A DNA stretch of 64,000 nucleotides from Trileptium ribeirensis (Eukaryota > Nematoda > Enoplea > Enoplida > Thoracostomopsidae): assembly GCA_030248225.1 (NCBI GenBank), contig JASANE010026853.1, positions 1-64,000 on the forward strand. The letters run 5' to 3'. Position numbers and translations under genes: made by a program. Of this stretch, positions 46,501 to 59,201 are shown in pieces. The notes under the pieces were generated by a model. It saw nothing but the letters and a program-made list of their open reading frames with translations, had not been told where the DNA came from and made no database searches. The stretch's first letter is position 1, and every line of letters starts with the position of its first letter.

Positions 46501-48400
46501 AATTGCCGCAATTGACCATCGGGACGAGTGTTGTGTGAGGTACGCTGAACGAAATAACGAAATCAGGGTGATCAAGCCGATTTAGGGTACTGGAAGAGAA
46601 GATCACAACCACCACCAGGACTACGCCCCACGCCGACAGAGAGAATAAGCAACACGCGGGGACCCCCCCCCCCCCGCCACCTGTTTAAAACGTGACGGTT
46701 ACGACCGTCCGGGAATAGGAGGCCCCTGACTGCACGTTCAAGAAAACAAGTTTGTTAAGACCGAAATCAAAAATATTAAATTTACTTGGTTTTAGCAATA
46801 TATTGAGTAATGGTTACGGAAAACAACAAGTCCGCAATAAGCGGAAATCATATTTTGGTAGCCCTCGCATAAGGGACGACGGATGCCGGGTTACTTCGAA
46901 GGCCCGTCACCGTCTACGGTACCGTGATCCGGAGAATAACCGGACTAGGCGGGTAGAACACTTTGGGGAATTGTGAGGGGACATTCAAAACCGCTCCGGA
47001 CAACACCGCGACTTCGCTTGTAACACGTAGGGATAATCGCTACTTACGCTAGGTAAGATTGTCGCCGTGCAACCCGGACCATCACTTTCCATGTAGTTAG
47101 GACATATCATATATAAAATATGTACATGTATCTATTTATGTGTGTGTCCTGTGCACAACTTTTAGACAAAACCACCTTCCCCCCACCCCCACACCACCCC
47201 CCCCCCCGCTTCCTCATGGAACCAAACACCCCCCCCTCCCCCCCCCCACCCCGCGTCAGAACCGGCGCATGCGACCCCTCGTTTTGTTCGTCGCGACTAG
47301 TTGAATCCAACCATATGTGTCGAACCTCCGCCCGAATCCCCGCTGACCCGCGGCAGCCACGCAAAGATGCCTAGAAAGCTGTTGCCAACCGCTGATGGGC
47401 ACCGATAATTCGAGATTTTTCACTCCACTCTAAAATGGGCGAATCGCCCCTCATTGCATTTGTCTCGATGAGACATTTCCAAAAATACCCGGCGGGTCTT
47501 GATCCGCCGCCCCGTTAACTCGAACGACCAACAAACGCGCCCCCCATTGTAGCCACTACTCTCTCTAATCGCCGCAATTTTAGTACCGTTCTTACCCCTG
47601 CCGCCTCGGTAGTGATATTACCCCTCATTTAAATCGCCGTTGGACGGTGAGTCCAACGATACCCGGCGGGCGTTGCTCCGCCCAACCGTTAACGCGGGAG
47701 AGCCCGCTAAAGACTCCCATACTAATACATATAGGAAACCATAAGTGGGTTCCGACCCGCTACTACGTCCTCCCCTCGTGTTTGGTACCAATCGACCCCG
47801 TTTTCCGTCCTGGGACCGAATCTGACCCCAGCCCCTCGAAAATCCCACTGGATTCCCCTTGTCCCGCTTCCCTTCCCACACCCGCCTCGTGTCCTCGCTG
47901 TCCTTTCGCTTTTGTCCTCGTTCTCTCTCTAACCGACGTTTCTGGTCGGTTTTCTTCTTTGTTGCTTTGTTGTTGTTGTGTTTGGTGTGTTGTGAGTATG
48001 TGTTTATCCTGAGCGACCTTTCTGTCGCTCAGGACGCCAGCCTGTCTACGTGTGTGTGTGTGTGTGTATGTGTATGTGTGTATTATATATTTATGTATGT
48101 TTATATATATATATATGTATCGGTACGTAGATATAAGGACACGACATAAGGATGGACAGACAAGGACACGACACACAAAATTCGCTAAATTTCAGAGTTT
48201 TACGGACGGACTGGACGTCGTTAGTTCGGATGGACGAGGGGGGGCGAGTTTAGGGCCCTCCCATGGGTTTTGGGGGGCCTCCGAGCAGGGCCCCCACCTC
48301 ATTAGGAGTTCTCTGGAGTATGCCCTACCTCGAGCCCCGAGAAGGGCTGATTACCGTCTTTGGTTCCCCCTGGAACGAGTAGAAATCAGCTTGATCAATT
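46501..48400. other. GC-rich spacer with C tracts, TG repeat and hairpin
   Basis: Composition becomes GC-richer. Features: C13 at 46,663-46,675; a C-rich tract at about 47,174-47,256 with several runs of five to eleven C; a duplicated motif AATACCCGGCGGG / GATACCCGGCGGG near 47,486 and 47,656; a perfect hairpin at 48,008-48,033 (stem CCTGAGCGAC, loop CTTTCT); and (TG)n/(TA)n at about 48,050-48,115. Frames across these tracts are simple-sequence. No gene is called. It may be the far upstream part of the retroelement or an older element. Confidence 0.5.
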
Positions 48401-51400
48401 AGAAACCATAGTCGAAATTGGTTTAAATTGGTTTTCTCGATTTTTTTGGGTGTCCTCGCGACTCGGGTCACCTTCCATGACGAGATTGAAATAAATCGAC
48501 GAGCGGCATATCTCGATCACAAAGGCGAAGTCGTTGTTTGCCGACCCAATTAAGACAGGAAGTTTAAACAGTCCGAAATAAGGGACAGATTGCAACTTTT
48601 AAGGACATTACAGGGAATTGGGTGGCGATTCAACCATCTTGGGACCGGATGTTGTCTTAAAGACGTGGGCGTTGGATTTGATTTCAAAGAACATCCGGCG
48701 ATAATTACAGGATACTCAAGCTTAAAAGCTCAAGTTTCATGAGAACATCGGGGTTAAAATCACAGATGGTCAACTTCCGAGTACTCGGAAGATTAAAACT
48801 TAAAGTCGGCAAATTTAATTGAAGCCGACTCTCTTTAAGGACATCGACGGTTTACGGTAGCCGTCACGATTCAAATTTCCGGAAGTGTCCCCAATTGGAC
48901 ACTGGACAGAAAACCCAAAAAAGTGGGCGTCAAGAAGTCGCCAACGATTGGACGGCGACGAAATCGCCATCCTAATATATAGGCAGAAAATTCGAGGTTA
49001 CGACCAACGCGTCGAATCTGGGAATCAGTTCGACTTCGACAGCGCGGAGTTCGGTCGACTCTACTGACCGGCTCCGACGCACTGTTTTAACGTGTTTAGT
49101 TTTCACGCCGCTCTGTTTGTTTTCGCTTTTCGTTTGCCTCGGATCGACTCGATGGGTGAAGATTCCCGCGTAGGCGTATGCCTCGCGAAGGGGGTTCAGC
49201 TGGTGCTGCCCCAAGGATCAACATTCGTAAGTATGAGGAAGGCCTGGCGATCACAGGGGTTTATTTTCCCTGTTAACTGAAGAGTAACAGACTATTCGTT
49301 TAGCGCCCCCGGAATGTAGCGCACCCTTCGTACTTAGGTAGGAACATTTTAACTCCCGGGTTCCCTAAGAAATGCTACACACGACCCATTTCTGGAATCA
49401 ATCGTTAAAATCGAGTTCCGACGTAGGAGACGTTAGGCGATTCGGGATGTACCCGTATAGAGTGTAGTGAGGACTGATCAAACCAATGCGAAGTCCTTCT
49501 GATTCCCCGTGGTCTTAGGTAAGGCACAACAAACTGGACGCCTCTCGTCCAAGTTTTACATGATTTGCTTCTCTTGAGTTAGGATCAACGAATTTTCCTG
49601 AGCCGACCACGGTAAAATTTCTGGAACGTGCATGTCACGGGAACTAGGGAATCGTTGAATGGATTTGCTCTTATGGTTTCCAAATTTGCAGCTTAGTTGA
49701 ACGTTCAATGCTCATGCCGTGTTTGAGCTTGGACAGAACGCAGATTAGGGACGGGGGACTAGCCTCCGTCGGGTTTTAGGAAACCCTTAAAATTTCGCTT
49801 TGTTCTTTGAGCTAGGAAAATTTGGGAGTATAAAAGACAGATCAAATTCTAGGTACTACTACTTGAGTTTAAGGTGTTTGCTGTCTAAACGGATTGCTGT
49901 CTAGGGAACGTCTCGGTTTAACTTGTTTGACTTCGACCGTAGGGTATTTGAATCAATTCCGTAAGTATTTCATTCGAGAGCGAATTTCTTTGCGACGACT
50001 GACCGGGCTAACTTTAAACGTCCCTCGAGACCCCGCTTTATTCCAAAAATGAGCTGGAGGAGCCAACCCCCAGCAGAACAAAATTTAGCCGACCTCGACC
50101 TAGGACGATGACGCTTCGTTTTGTGGTAATACACAAGTTTTGGACCCAAATAAGAACGCGATCAAAACAATTACATTTACTAGTGTTCACCACTGCACTA
50201 CGCAATGGTTTTCTCTCGAGACCATGGTCTAGAAGAAATAAAATTAAGGTTTACCACTGAGCCGTCGCCAGAAACCGCCGTTGCGGGAGAAACACATTGC
50301 GTCCCCGCCTTCAAACAAAATTTTAGGACTTTCTAAAAATAAAGAAAACTTACCTCCTCGCCCGGGCCATTTCGGCCCCAAACCGGGCGAGTGCAAAACC
50401 CCTTTTTTCTTTTTGAGCGAGTTGATCGCTGAGTTTAGCCAGGTTTCACTATTTATCATGAGTGCCCGTTAGGCTATGTACTATGTACGCCAGGTTTCAT
50501 CTTTTCCATATTTTCAGTAGCAGCGAGCTGCATTTCCCGTACTATGAGTTGAACCTGCACGGAGAATTCAAGTCCGCTGCAGTTTTATACGTCTTAACCA
50601 TTCAGCCATAAGAACACACCAACATTTAGTATTAAGTTGGTGATAACTCAACTGCACAACACAGCAGTTGAGACACTGCATACAGCAGTGTAATAGGACG
50701 ACAAAATCGTCGTTAGAGAGAGGCAAAAGACAAACGACAAAGAGACAAACCAAAAGACGCAAAGGCGTCCGGGGCTGATCGCCCCAGTCCCGACTATCCA
50801 AAACGGCCCCAAAAGTAGTGAATGAGGCTGAGCCCCTTCTTGACTCAGTGCGTTGAGTCCGTAGAACGTGCCCCCACCAAAAGTCCAGCGGACGCACCGA
50901 ACTAAATCCAGTCAGCCCGGCTCGCCGCTGGGGGGGCAGCCTTGAAACTTACCCAGAAGGGCGTGTCGTGTCATTCAACGTCACAACCACGTTCCCCTAC
51001 CCGAATGTACTGAATTTTACGCCCCCTCTTCCTTCATCACTTGCTACCCGTTCGGTCAGTCGTACCTTGGATAGATAAATTGATTAGAAACGATAGCTGA
51101 AAATTGTTCGGTCGGCGTGACAATCGAATCCACATCGAATATTTACCGGACCTCCGTGTTGATATTGTTATTAGAGCAGAGCTCGTAGGCCCAAACCCCG
51201 TTTTCACTTTCACTTTTCCCAATGGCTTGTTTTACTGGTAATCGTCGTCGGTTTAAGTTAGCACGGTAGGAGCATTTTCTGAAGCACTCTAGGGCCCTTG
51301 CTTGCTACGCCTTATAGCTGAAACAATCGCTAACATTGAGCTAAAGCAAGGATAACCGCCCCTAGTCCACGCACGCGCGTGGAGCTGCATGCTCCGTCCC

Positions 51401-52343
51401 TTTTGCCGGTTTCAATGTCTTGCGCCCCATACTGTACAGAACTGAAGCGATTACCTCGAGCCGTCGTTAGGCTTCCCGACACGTTCGGAAAACACTCGTC
51501 CCAAGATAAGCATTGATTATTACAATAAACCTTGCATTCTAATCATTGCGTTCAGACTGATTCTACTCCGAGACGATAGGGACTTTCTTTTCTATGGTTT
51601 GTCCGCTCGGACGAGCAGGCCCTGTTCGCCATGGCTTGTGTGCGAGAATGTCGCAAGCCCTGACGAGCATGGCCTTCTATCAAATTTATTTCACGTTTTA
51701 CTGGAACCAAAGAGTGCAATCAGAGGAATACGGTTAAAAAGGTTAACTCGTCCCTGGCGATGATTTGAAAAGTTCAATAGGGAGTTTTGAATACTTTCAT
51801 CGAAATAGAATTTGTTGAAAAAACGCAGGCCACGCCATTGATAATCCGACATTAAACACTCAGGGCTCGTCGGAACCCTGTGGGGGCCACCTTGGTCAAT
51901 GCTCTAACACGGAGCATACCGCAATCTTCGCTAGGTAGGTCAACTTAAGTTTCAAATTTCTAGGGACAATTTCACACTTTATTTTGACACTTATCATACT
52001 AAAATAGAACTAAACAACTTCCGATGAGTCTAAGATAGGGAATAGCGGCTAAGCTCCATGACCTGCGAGCAGGTGTCGGTGCTAGCCTCCCTGGGGGACC
52101 TCAGAAATCATACCCGATACTAGACACGTGCGCAACCTTTCGGGCGGGGTCCGAACACACCCCGTGAAGCGCGCCTGCGGCCTGCTAAGCTGCGTAGCTT
52201 CTTGGGTCTGACCAAGAATAGGATTAAAATTTAGTATTCACGGTCCACCCTTGAGGTTACGATAGCCGGGGTCGTATGGGCATGGTGTTAGGAAGTTGCG
52301 CCATGCAGCTGCGTCACCGGTTATTACAACGTATGGGGGCCAC
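48401..52343. other. Non-coding region upstream of retroelement
   Basis: Mixed composition; no frame longer than about 110 codons and none protein-like. It may include the 5' LTR, but a single LTR cannot be delimited without its partner, which lies outside the window. It contains the tRNA-like segment listed separately. Confidence 0.4.
50536..50610 (-). mobile_element. tRNA-Ser-like SINE head or tRNA pseudogene
   Basis: On the minus strand, box A TGGCTGAATGGTTAAGACG begins at 50,608 and box B GGTTCAACTC is at 50,555-50,546. Between them GGACTTGAATTCTCC resembles a serine tRNA anticodon arm with anticodon TGA. The acceptor stem does not pair and the spacing is irregular, so a functional tRNA is unlikely. 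A tRNA-derived SINE promoter or dead tRNA copy fits better. Confidence 0.45.
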
Positions 52344-52530
52344 GCCGTGAGGCGTAAATTTTTATTTCAACCCCATGTAGTGAGTTTAAAATTTTTGTTC
52401 AAACATACGCCGTGAGGCGTAAATTTTCCTTTCAAAGCCCCACGTAGTGAGTATAGAATTTTGCTCGGACCATAAGCCGTAAAATTTTGTTCAACCCCAT
52501 GTCGTAACTTGAAATTTTGCTCGACCTCTC
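52344..52530. repeat. About 60-bp degenerate tandem repeat, three units
   Basis: Units contain GCCGTGAGGCGTAAATTTT, then a TTTCAA-type spacer, then CCCCA(T/C)GTAGTGAGT and AAATTTTTGTTC or GAATTTTGCTC. The third unit is partial. It sits 1.3 kb before the Gag start and could lie in the LTR or leader. Confidence 0.6.
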
Positions 52531-53839
52531 CTCCGTGAGGCTTCCGTTTTATTCTGGGTGGCCGTAAGAACGGTACCCGTTTGTAGGGATTTCGGAGAGT
52601 TTGCAAAACGAGCTCGCAACGGTTAAGATTCTAGCTTCGCGTGGACCTCTCTCAGTGTTAAAGCCTGGAATTACCTATAAGAATGTGTCGTAGTTTGTAC
52701 TTATTTGCCTGTGCTTTGGAGATTTTCGTGCCTCACTTTAATTTGTGCCCTTATTTGTGTCGTTTATGGAATCGCTGACTGTGTTACGCTCTGCTCTTGG
52801 AGGCTGCCCGAGTGACAGTGGCATTTGAACCGACCCTGTACGTAAGGAGTGAAGGGCGCTGTTTCAGGATTGTTTACTATTCGCTTGCACGTACCTGTTT
52901 TACTAATTAAATAACCAACTAATTATTATCGGCGTATTCATTACGATTTTGCCAAATTCGCCTAATTAATTGATTTGTATCGACTCGACCTGATTATTTC
53001 GTTACGACTCGTCAGTTTACCACCGTCGTCCGCCGCCCCGTTAGTCGAACGCTCGTTAGCTCGACAAGGAACGTTTCTCGCTGCTTGGCGTCGCATCCGT
53101 TTGTTGGTGAACGATAGACGGCATATTTCGTTTGTGGAATCTACTCAACAGCCGTATTTCGGTGGCCAATTACGATATTATTTGGAACTGTCATTTTATC
53201 CGATATCGTCGCCGCCTTTTGCTTACTCCGCCCTGACAGTAACGTTCGTACGTCGGTTATATTGACTGAACAACTCAAGGGACTGGTTCGTTGTCGCTGT
53301 CGCTGGGTATCCGGACATTTCGCTATCGGAATCGTGCTCGACGTGTTGTGGAACGATCCCGCTTATCAGACATTTGATTTGGACGTGGCTGAACTTGAAC
53401 AATTGGACATTGTAATTTGCTTTTGTTTTTACCTTTGATTTTTATATCACTTTTGTTTAACTTAATTCGTGCGTATTATTTGCTTGAGCCTAACTGGTAA
53501 CGTGATATTGTGTGCATTTGGGGACTTAACAGTTATAACCATAACCGTTGACTTGCATATTAGGTTGCTTGTTTCAGTGCTGACCGGGACCGTTGTGTTT
53601 CTTAGTTGATAACTGGAACATTGAGTGAGCTACATTTGGACTATTTAGCTCCGTGGGTTAAGGTAACTTGGTTCAACGCGAACGTGATCATTTGTATTAG
53701 CAACCATACATTTTTGCTGTGTCCGCACCGGATTTAACGCACGGAATTGACACCTTTTGGCTGATTAATTAGACGCTAGACTCCTGATCAACAAGTGTAC
53801 GCATTTACTTACCAAGACTGAGAGTCTACTAATACACCA
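52531..53839 (+). other. Probable LTR/leader of retroelement
   Basis: Upstream of Gag. A TATA-like CCTATAAGAATGTG near 52,674 and an AATTAAATAA signal-like site near 52,905 could mark an LTR promoter and poly(A) region, but no LTR pair is in the window and I found no convincing tRNA primer-binding site. A 96-codon frame at 52,975-53,265 is arginine/leucine-rich without a known domain. Confidence 0.35.
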
Positions 53840-55850
53840 ATGGACTCTAACGTCAACCACAACGGAGACTTGGAGACTAGTGACTTCTTCGGTGCGACTG
53901 ATGGACCGATGGAGGACACTGTACGGACTAGAACTCGACCGGCCGCAACTGCCGGCGAGCGACCGTTGACACCGCCACCACCTCGACCGACCGGACACTT
54001 GCGTCGTGGAGACTTCGCCGAAGCGCTTGGCGCGGACGCGAGTGCCACGAATGCGATCTTACACCACTTAACCACCCAGTCCACTGGTCCTCCAATGATA
54101 CCGTTGAGGGACATGCCGACCTTTGATGGGAAACCTGGAGGCCAGGATTTTGAGGATTGGGTTCGAATGTACAATCGTCTCGCTAACGCCAATGGTTGGG
54201 ACGACCGCCGAAAGTTAATTTGTGTACCTGCTCTCTTGCGTGGACCGGCGAGGGAGGCCTTCGAAGGCCTTCCACCGGCGAAGCGCCAAAGTTTTCTAGG
54301 ACTCGTCGCCAACTTACGCTTTTTGTTCTCGTCTTCTCGTAGACCCGAGAAATCACTATCAGGACTTTGCACTAGGCAACAAGGAGCAAATGAACCAGTC
54401 GCCATGTATGGCCTGGAGCTGCAGAAGTTGTGTGATCGTGCCTTCCCTGACATGGAAGATGAGCAGAGGGACACTATGCTACGCATGTTCTTTCAGAGGG
54501 GTCTACGGCCCGAAGTGCGCAGGCAAGTCCTTAATCAGATTCATGAGTGCGAGACCTTCAGGGATACGGTAGCTGTTGCTAAGCGGTACGAGGATGCAAA
54601 TGCAGCCTGCCCCGATCCAGACGCTTCGGTTACTAGCAAGCCCCGCACCAAAACAGTAAACTCGCTCCTTGAGGAGGGAGGTGAAGGTCTGATCACACAA
54701 CTCCAGACCATGATTGAAGAACACCGTAAGGCAAACAATAGTAATAGTGATACGATTAGTCGGTTGTTAGACGTAATTGACAAACGAAAACACGCGTCAA
54801 CTAAATGCCCTCGCGCCGCCGTTCGTGCCAGGCTCACCTGCTGCGCCACCGTGCTTGCCGATACCGCATATTACTTGCTATCGTTGTGGAGAACCAGGAC
54901 ATGTTATGCGCGATTGCCCGCATCCCGCGCGCTATCCGCCAGCAGCTAACAACATGCCGCGCAACGCCGAACCGGCACCAGTTTATGTTTCTGGCGCTAT
55001 ACGTCGAGAGCCAATGCAGTACCAACCGAGGAACTACGGAGGAGCCTATCCACGAAACGATAACTATCCTATGGGCCGTGGAGGTCCTCAACCGCCTCCG
55101 CCTCGTCGTTTCGAGACCGGAGCTGGACACCGAAATAATGTAGGATGGAACAGTGGAGGAAACCGCCCGAGTTTGAACCAACCAGGATATCAGTCTAACC
55201 GCCCACCCCCAGGTTTTGCTAATAATGCTCGCGGAAATGGAGACTACGCAGGTAACCGACAACCCGCTATGTATAACAACCGGCCAGGACAGGCTAACGG
55301 ATATCAGCGAGTCGCTAATGAGCGACCGCAGTTCGAGCGCAATATAGGCCCACCGCAACAGGCCAATCGTCCTTATGTAGGAAATGGAGGAAATAGAAAC
55401 GGAGGTGCAGTAGAGCGCCGCCGATACCAGCTAAATTGTAGTGCTTCGCAAACAAAAGGTAATCGTGACCCTAGCCCAGCCACCACCCACCGTTTAGATG
55501 TGCTCAGCCGCGAACTCGGCATGATCCAGGGTAAGTTAGGATATAGCGCCCCGACTGGACGAGTGAATGCTATTGCAATTGCAGACGAACCGCAGTACGA
55601 CGATGACGGATACGAGATGAACCGAGACGACGATGACATGGACTTTTCTGAGATGACAGAGGGATTCGTTGAGAGGCATCTGAATGTGATTACGACCGCT
55701 CCTTGGGCTGACGCCGCGCGTCTTCCTCGGAGTTGTAGTCCGTTCCAGCCGATCGACAACCCCGAGGATAGGACACTGAACTTGCGGACGCCGACTATGA
55801 ACAGCACTCGGACGAAAGTACTAGCACTGTATATAGCACCGAAAATCTAA
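53840..55850 (+). CDS. gag: Gag with CCHC zinc knuckle, split by a +1 shift
   Basis: Structural polyprotein that would form the particle and bind RNA. ATG at 53,840 starts a 369-codon frame. After a Pro/Arg-rich N-terminus, residues 95-115 have FDGKPGGQDFEDWVRMYNRL, the start of the capsid-like retrotransposon Gag domain, which continues to about residue 260. The frame then runs out at 54,949. The downstream frame (+1), open from 54,777 to 55,850, carries the knuckle CYRCGEPGHVMRDC (54,876-54,917) and a Gly/Asn/Arg/Pro-rich nucleocapsid-like region. The frames overlap by 173 nt, so either a 1-nt insertion or a programmed +1 shift joins them. The end is acidic (DDDGYEMNRDDDDMDF). Confidence 0.87.
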
Positions 55851-55870
55851 AATACAAAAAAGAGGGTTAC

Positions 55871-58800
55871 TTGGGAGAGGGATTGTTTATGTCATGTGTG
55901 GACATACCTAGCGCAGGTTTTGATCCACTTGTATATGTGTCTGCGAGCGGTGTAGAGAGCGAAACGCGAGGCGAGCGACAGGTCGACCAATCGAACAGCC
56001 CGGCCCTGCGTGGGTCCGGAATAGACGAACGAACGTTAATTGCATTGGAAGGTAGTAATGGTAGTGATGAGAATTGTGAAGAAATGGAAAATGGTTATGT
56101 TGAAAATTATAGGTTAAGTTAGTATAAGCGAAGTGATGATTTTATTGCCGGCAGTCCCCAGGGAATCACCTCAAGGGGGAATTCCGGATCCCCCAGCTCT
56201 TTGGAGATGACTGGAAGGAAAGTGGCTGATGATGTTGATGCATTTGAGCCATTGTTATTATTATTTTCCTCCTCTGTGGCTGGCCATCCGATAGAGAGTG
56301 TGGTGGATGTTGTTGATGATTATTCCGGCAGGGAAGCCGAGGACGTTGATATGGCTCAGGAAGATATGGATCGATTCGGGTCGTCGTGTGAGACACCCAT
56401 GGAGTATTTGGAGACCGATGGAAGGTCAGGAACGATGGAGGCTGAGACGTACGATGTTAGGGCCTTCTCGGAGTCGTCCAGTCCTAGTTCCGTTCTAAAT
56501 TGTAGGTCGTATGATGTAGTATGTGGGTCGGACCGCCGCGCGGGTCGTCCCTTGTGTGATGATGAGAATTGTGTGTCGTATGAACTTGCTGATTTGCCTA
56601 AGTTAGGTCGCGCTTGCAGTCTTAAAGAATTTATGGCGGATAATGATGGATGTGATGTTGATGTAATTGAGTGCTATTTTGAACCGGCCAATTATAGCAC
56701 CGATGGACTTGAGGTGACTTTCCCGACCTCATTGGCAAGGGGTTCCACGGTCATTGGGTCCTTCCTTGATGCTGACCGGGGCCGCCCTTGTCACCTGTAT
56801 CCAAGCAGAGGTAGCAGCGGGTTCGCGACCGTTCGCACCGATGAAGCGGGTATGATCGTTGGGGCTGAAAGTATTGCCCGGGGTCTGCCCAGATACGGGG
56901 ATGTTGATGGCGGAGTGGCAAATAAAGGCCGTCCATCGCATTGTGAGGCTTCCGTTGCGCCAAGTGTTGCTGAAGCGCGCAGTAACGTTCCTCATGCTGA
57001 GCTAAGTTTTTTCAATGACTCGCGTGATGAAGTTGATGTGGTTGATGATATTACTGATCAGAAGAATAGGGAATTGAGGGAGTCGGTTGAACTCCTATTT
57101 GAACGAAGTGGATCCACAGCGAGCGATGCGAATCATCTAAGCGAAGCGAAAGTGTCTAATCTAAGTCAAAGCACTGCACATGCACATAGTGATTCTGAGG
57201 ATGAGCAGGATAGTGAGCCTGAGCATGAAATAACCTACGCTCCTTACGACTCTGACAACAGTTACGATGAATACATCAGCGACGAACTCGACGAGGAACA
57301 ATTATTGAGCGACGAAGAGTTTTGGGCGAATTGGGAAGACCCGAATGCCGATTGGTACCGACGTGGACCCACCCCCGATGTACGAGAGTGGCACCGTGAA
57401 GGGGCGTGGGAAACGCGCCGAAACCATGTGTTACCGCGAGCCCCATCGAACGAAGGTGTTGACTTGAGCCTGCGAACAAGTCATTTGTCGATGCGCTCCG
57501 AGAACGCTGATGATACCACCAGCGAGGATTAGACCACCGAAGAAGATAGTGATGAGAATGACTCGTTGGAGCGAGCGAGCGAGCTAGGATTGGCTCATGT
57601 GGACGATAGTGCAGGGGAGGATCCTATCGAACGGTCGCCGCGTATGCACCCGGGTAATTTAGGTGAGTCCGCTGACACTCTGTATAATGTTTCTAGCAGC
57701 ATTCTGGGATCCGTCGAAGAGGTGCCTTGTATGCACTCGGGTAATTCGGACAGCCTGCTTAAGAAATCTAAGGCAGCTGAGGATGAATCCGTCGAAGGGA
57801 GACCAAGTATGTCCCCGGGTAATTCGGAGGAATCCGTAATCATAGTCAGTGAACAGTCAGAAGCTTGTATGGGACGAAGACAATTACTTGACTTCGTACA
57901 GGACGCTAACGACGAACAATCACGCCGACTGGACGAGCAATTGCACAGCATGTATGGACTTTATCTTACTAACGACACTCCGATTGAACGAGGACACATT
58001 CGCCCGTTGACGGCGAATGAACGAAATCGCATTCTGGGACCAGACACATTGTTTACTATTTCTACCGATCATGCCGAGACCTCGAACTATCTATATCCGC
58101 GCATCGAAATAACAAAAAATTCGAACCCCTTTGTAGCTGAGTGTCTTATTCCGATTAACTTTAGAGCAGGTGAGGTAAACGCTGACTTCGGACAGTCTGT
58201 GGTGTTACAACCTCAGGCTCTTTTCTATAGAAGGGTTGTGTTAGCCATGGAACAGTTGAACAACCTGAGTAGGCTTTTCGACGTTCGTTTCGAGTGTAGT
58301 GAAGACGCAGCGCTTCAACGAGATTCTGCCATGCTGAGCAGCATCCTAGGCATGGCCTCCCCTATCGATCACCGCGTAACTGGATTGTACCTCGATCCAG
58401 TGGCTCTCGCTTCGTTGGAACTACTCATGGAATTGTTGGGTCAATGCGTGAATGGCCACACGCTCCAGCAAGTCATGGAGAAGGAATTTGAGGCAGAGTT
58501 AAGTATGCACCCAATGTGCCAAGAGTGTAAGAGGAGCCATAGTCAACCAACATCGAGCGTTGATCCTTGCTGTTATTTTGTCGGACACCACGGAAAGTGG
58601 AATTACCAAGGTACTTTAAGCACTGCTTGCGCTTCTATCCGCATTGACGTGTATATAATACCCAACTGGCGTTACTACATTGGTATTCAAGACACCCCGA
58701 ATGCAACGACTCTCCCGTGCAGCTAACATCGACCTGCATGAGATGCTGAGCGAAGTGCCTCAGCTGTTGGAATTTATCTATCGGAATCAGGGCAGCGAAG

Positions 58801-59201
58801 GAGTCCCAATAACTACTTTTGTCCAATACGCAATGAACAACATGGAGTTTACTGACGAGTCCCATAGACGGTACCGCCTAGTGCTCTTGTGTGCGCGTCT
58901 GAGACTCCTGAAACGTCCGGCTAGCGTTAATATGCTTCAAATTGAGTGTGGTATGACAATAGGTGAGCACGTAGAAGTAGACTACCTGATCTCAGAGCCG
59001 TGTTCACTCCGACGCAGTAGTATCGATAGTTCCGCTCAAGACTTGGACGAACAGTTGGCCCTAGCGATGGCCGACTGTTTGAACACTTCCGAAGAGGATC
59101 TCGATGAGCAGAATGAACCAATTGTAGAGAATATCCAATCAATTGATAAGGAGACCCAGAGTGGAACTAACGGGCATCACTCGTCCGAATTGGTAAGCTA
59201 A
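55871..59201 (+). pseudogene. Long acidic ORF of unknown function with two in-frame TAG stops
   Basis: One frame is open from 55,871 to 58,726 except for TAG at 56,120 and TAG at 57,530. It continues, after a +1 shift in the 58,680-58,726 overlap, to TAA at 59,199-59,201. The first half is very rich in Asp, Glu and Ser and looks disordered. The second half is more globular (IRPLTANERNRILGPDTLFT, LIPINFRAGE) with a Cys/His cluster at about 58,515-58,600 (MCQECKRSH, CCYFVGHHGKW). No signal peptide or known domain. A diverged relative of 57,790-58,200 sits in the palindrome spacer, showing protein-level conservation. It could be the surface part of the glycoprotein that follows or an accessory protein. 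Confidence 0.62.

Noticed and set aside
47107..48176. Several open frames on both strands over C-rich and TG-rich tracts
   Set aside because: Pro/Gly or Cys/Val simple-sequence translations of repeats.
53809..54486. 225-codon minus-strand open frame
   Set aside because: Antisense shadow of Gag; no domain, and the sense strand has clear Gag motifs.
54834..55358. 174-codon minus-strand open frame
   Set aside because: Opposite the nucleocapsid-like region; composition mirrors the GC-rich sense codons.
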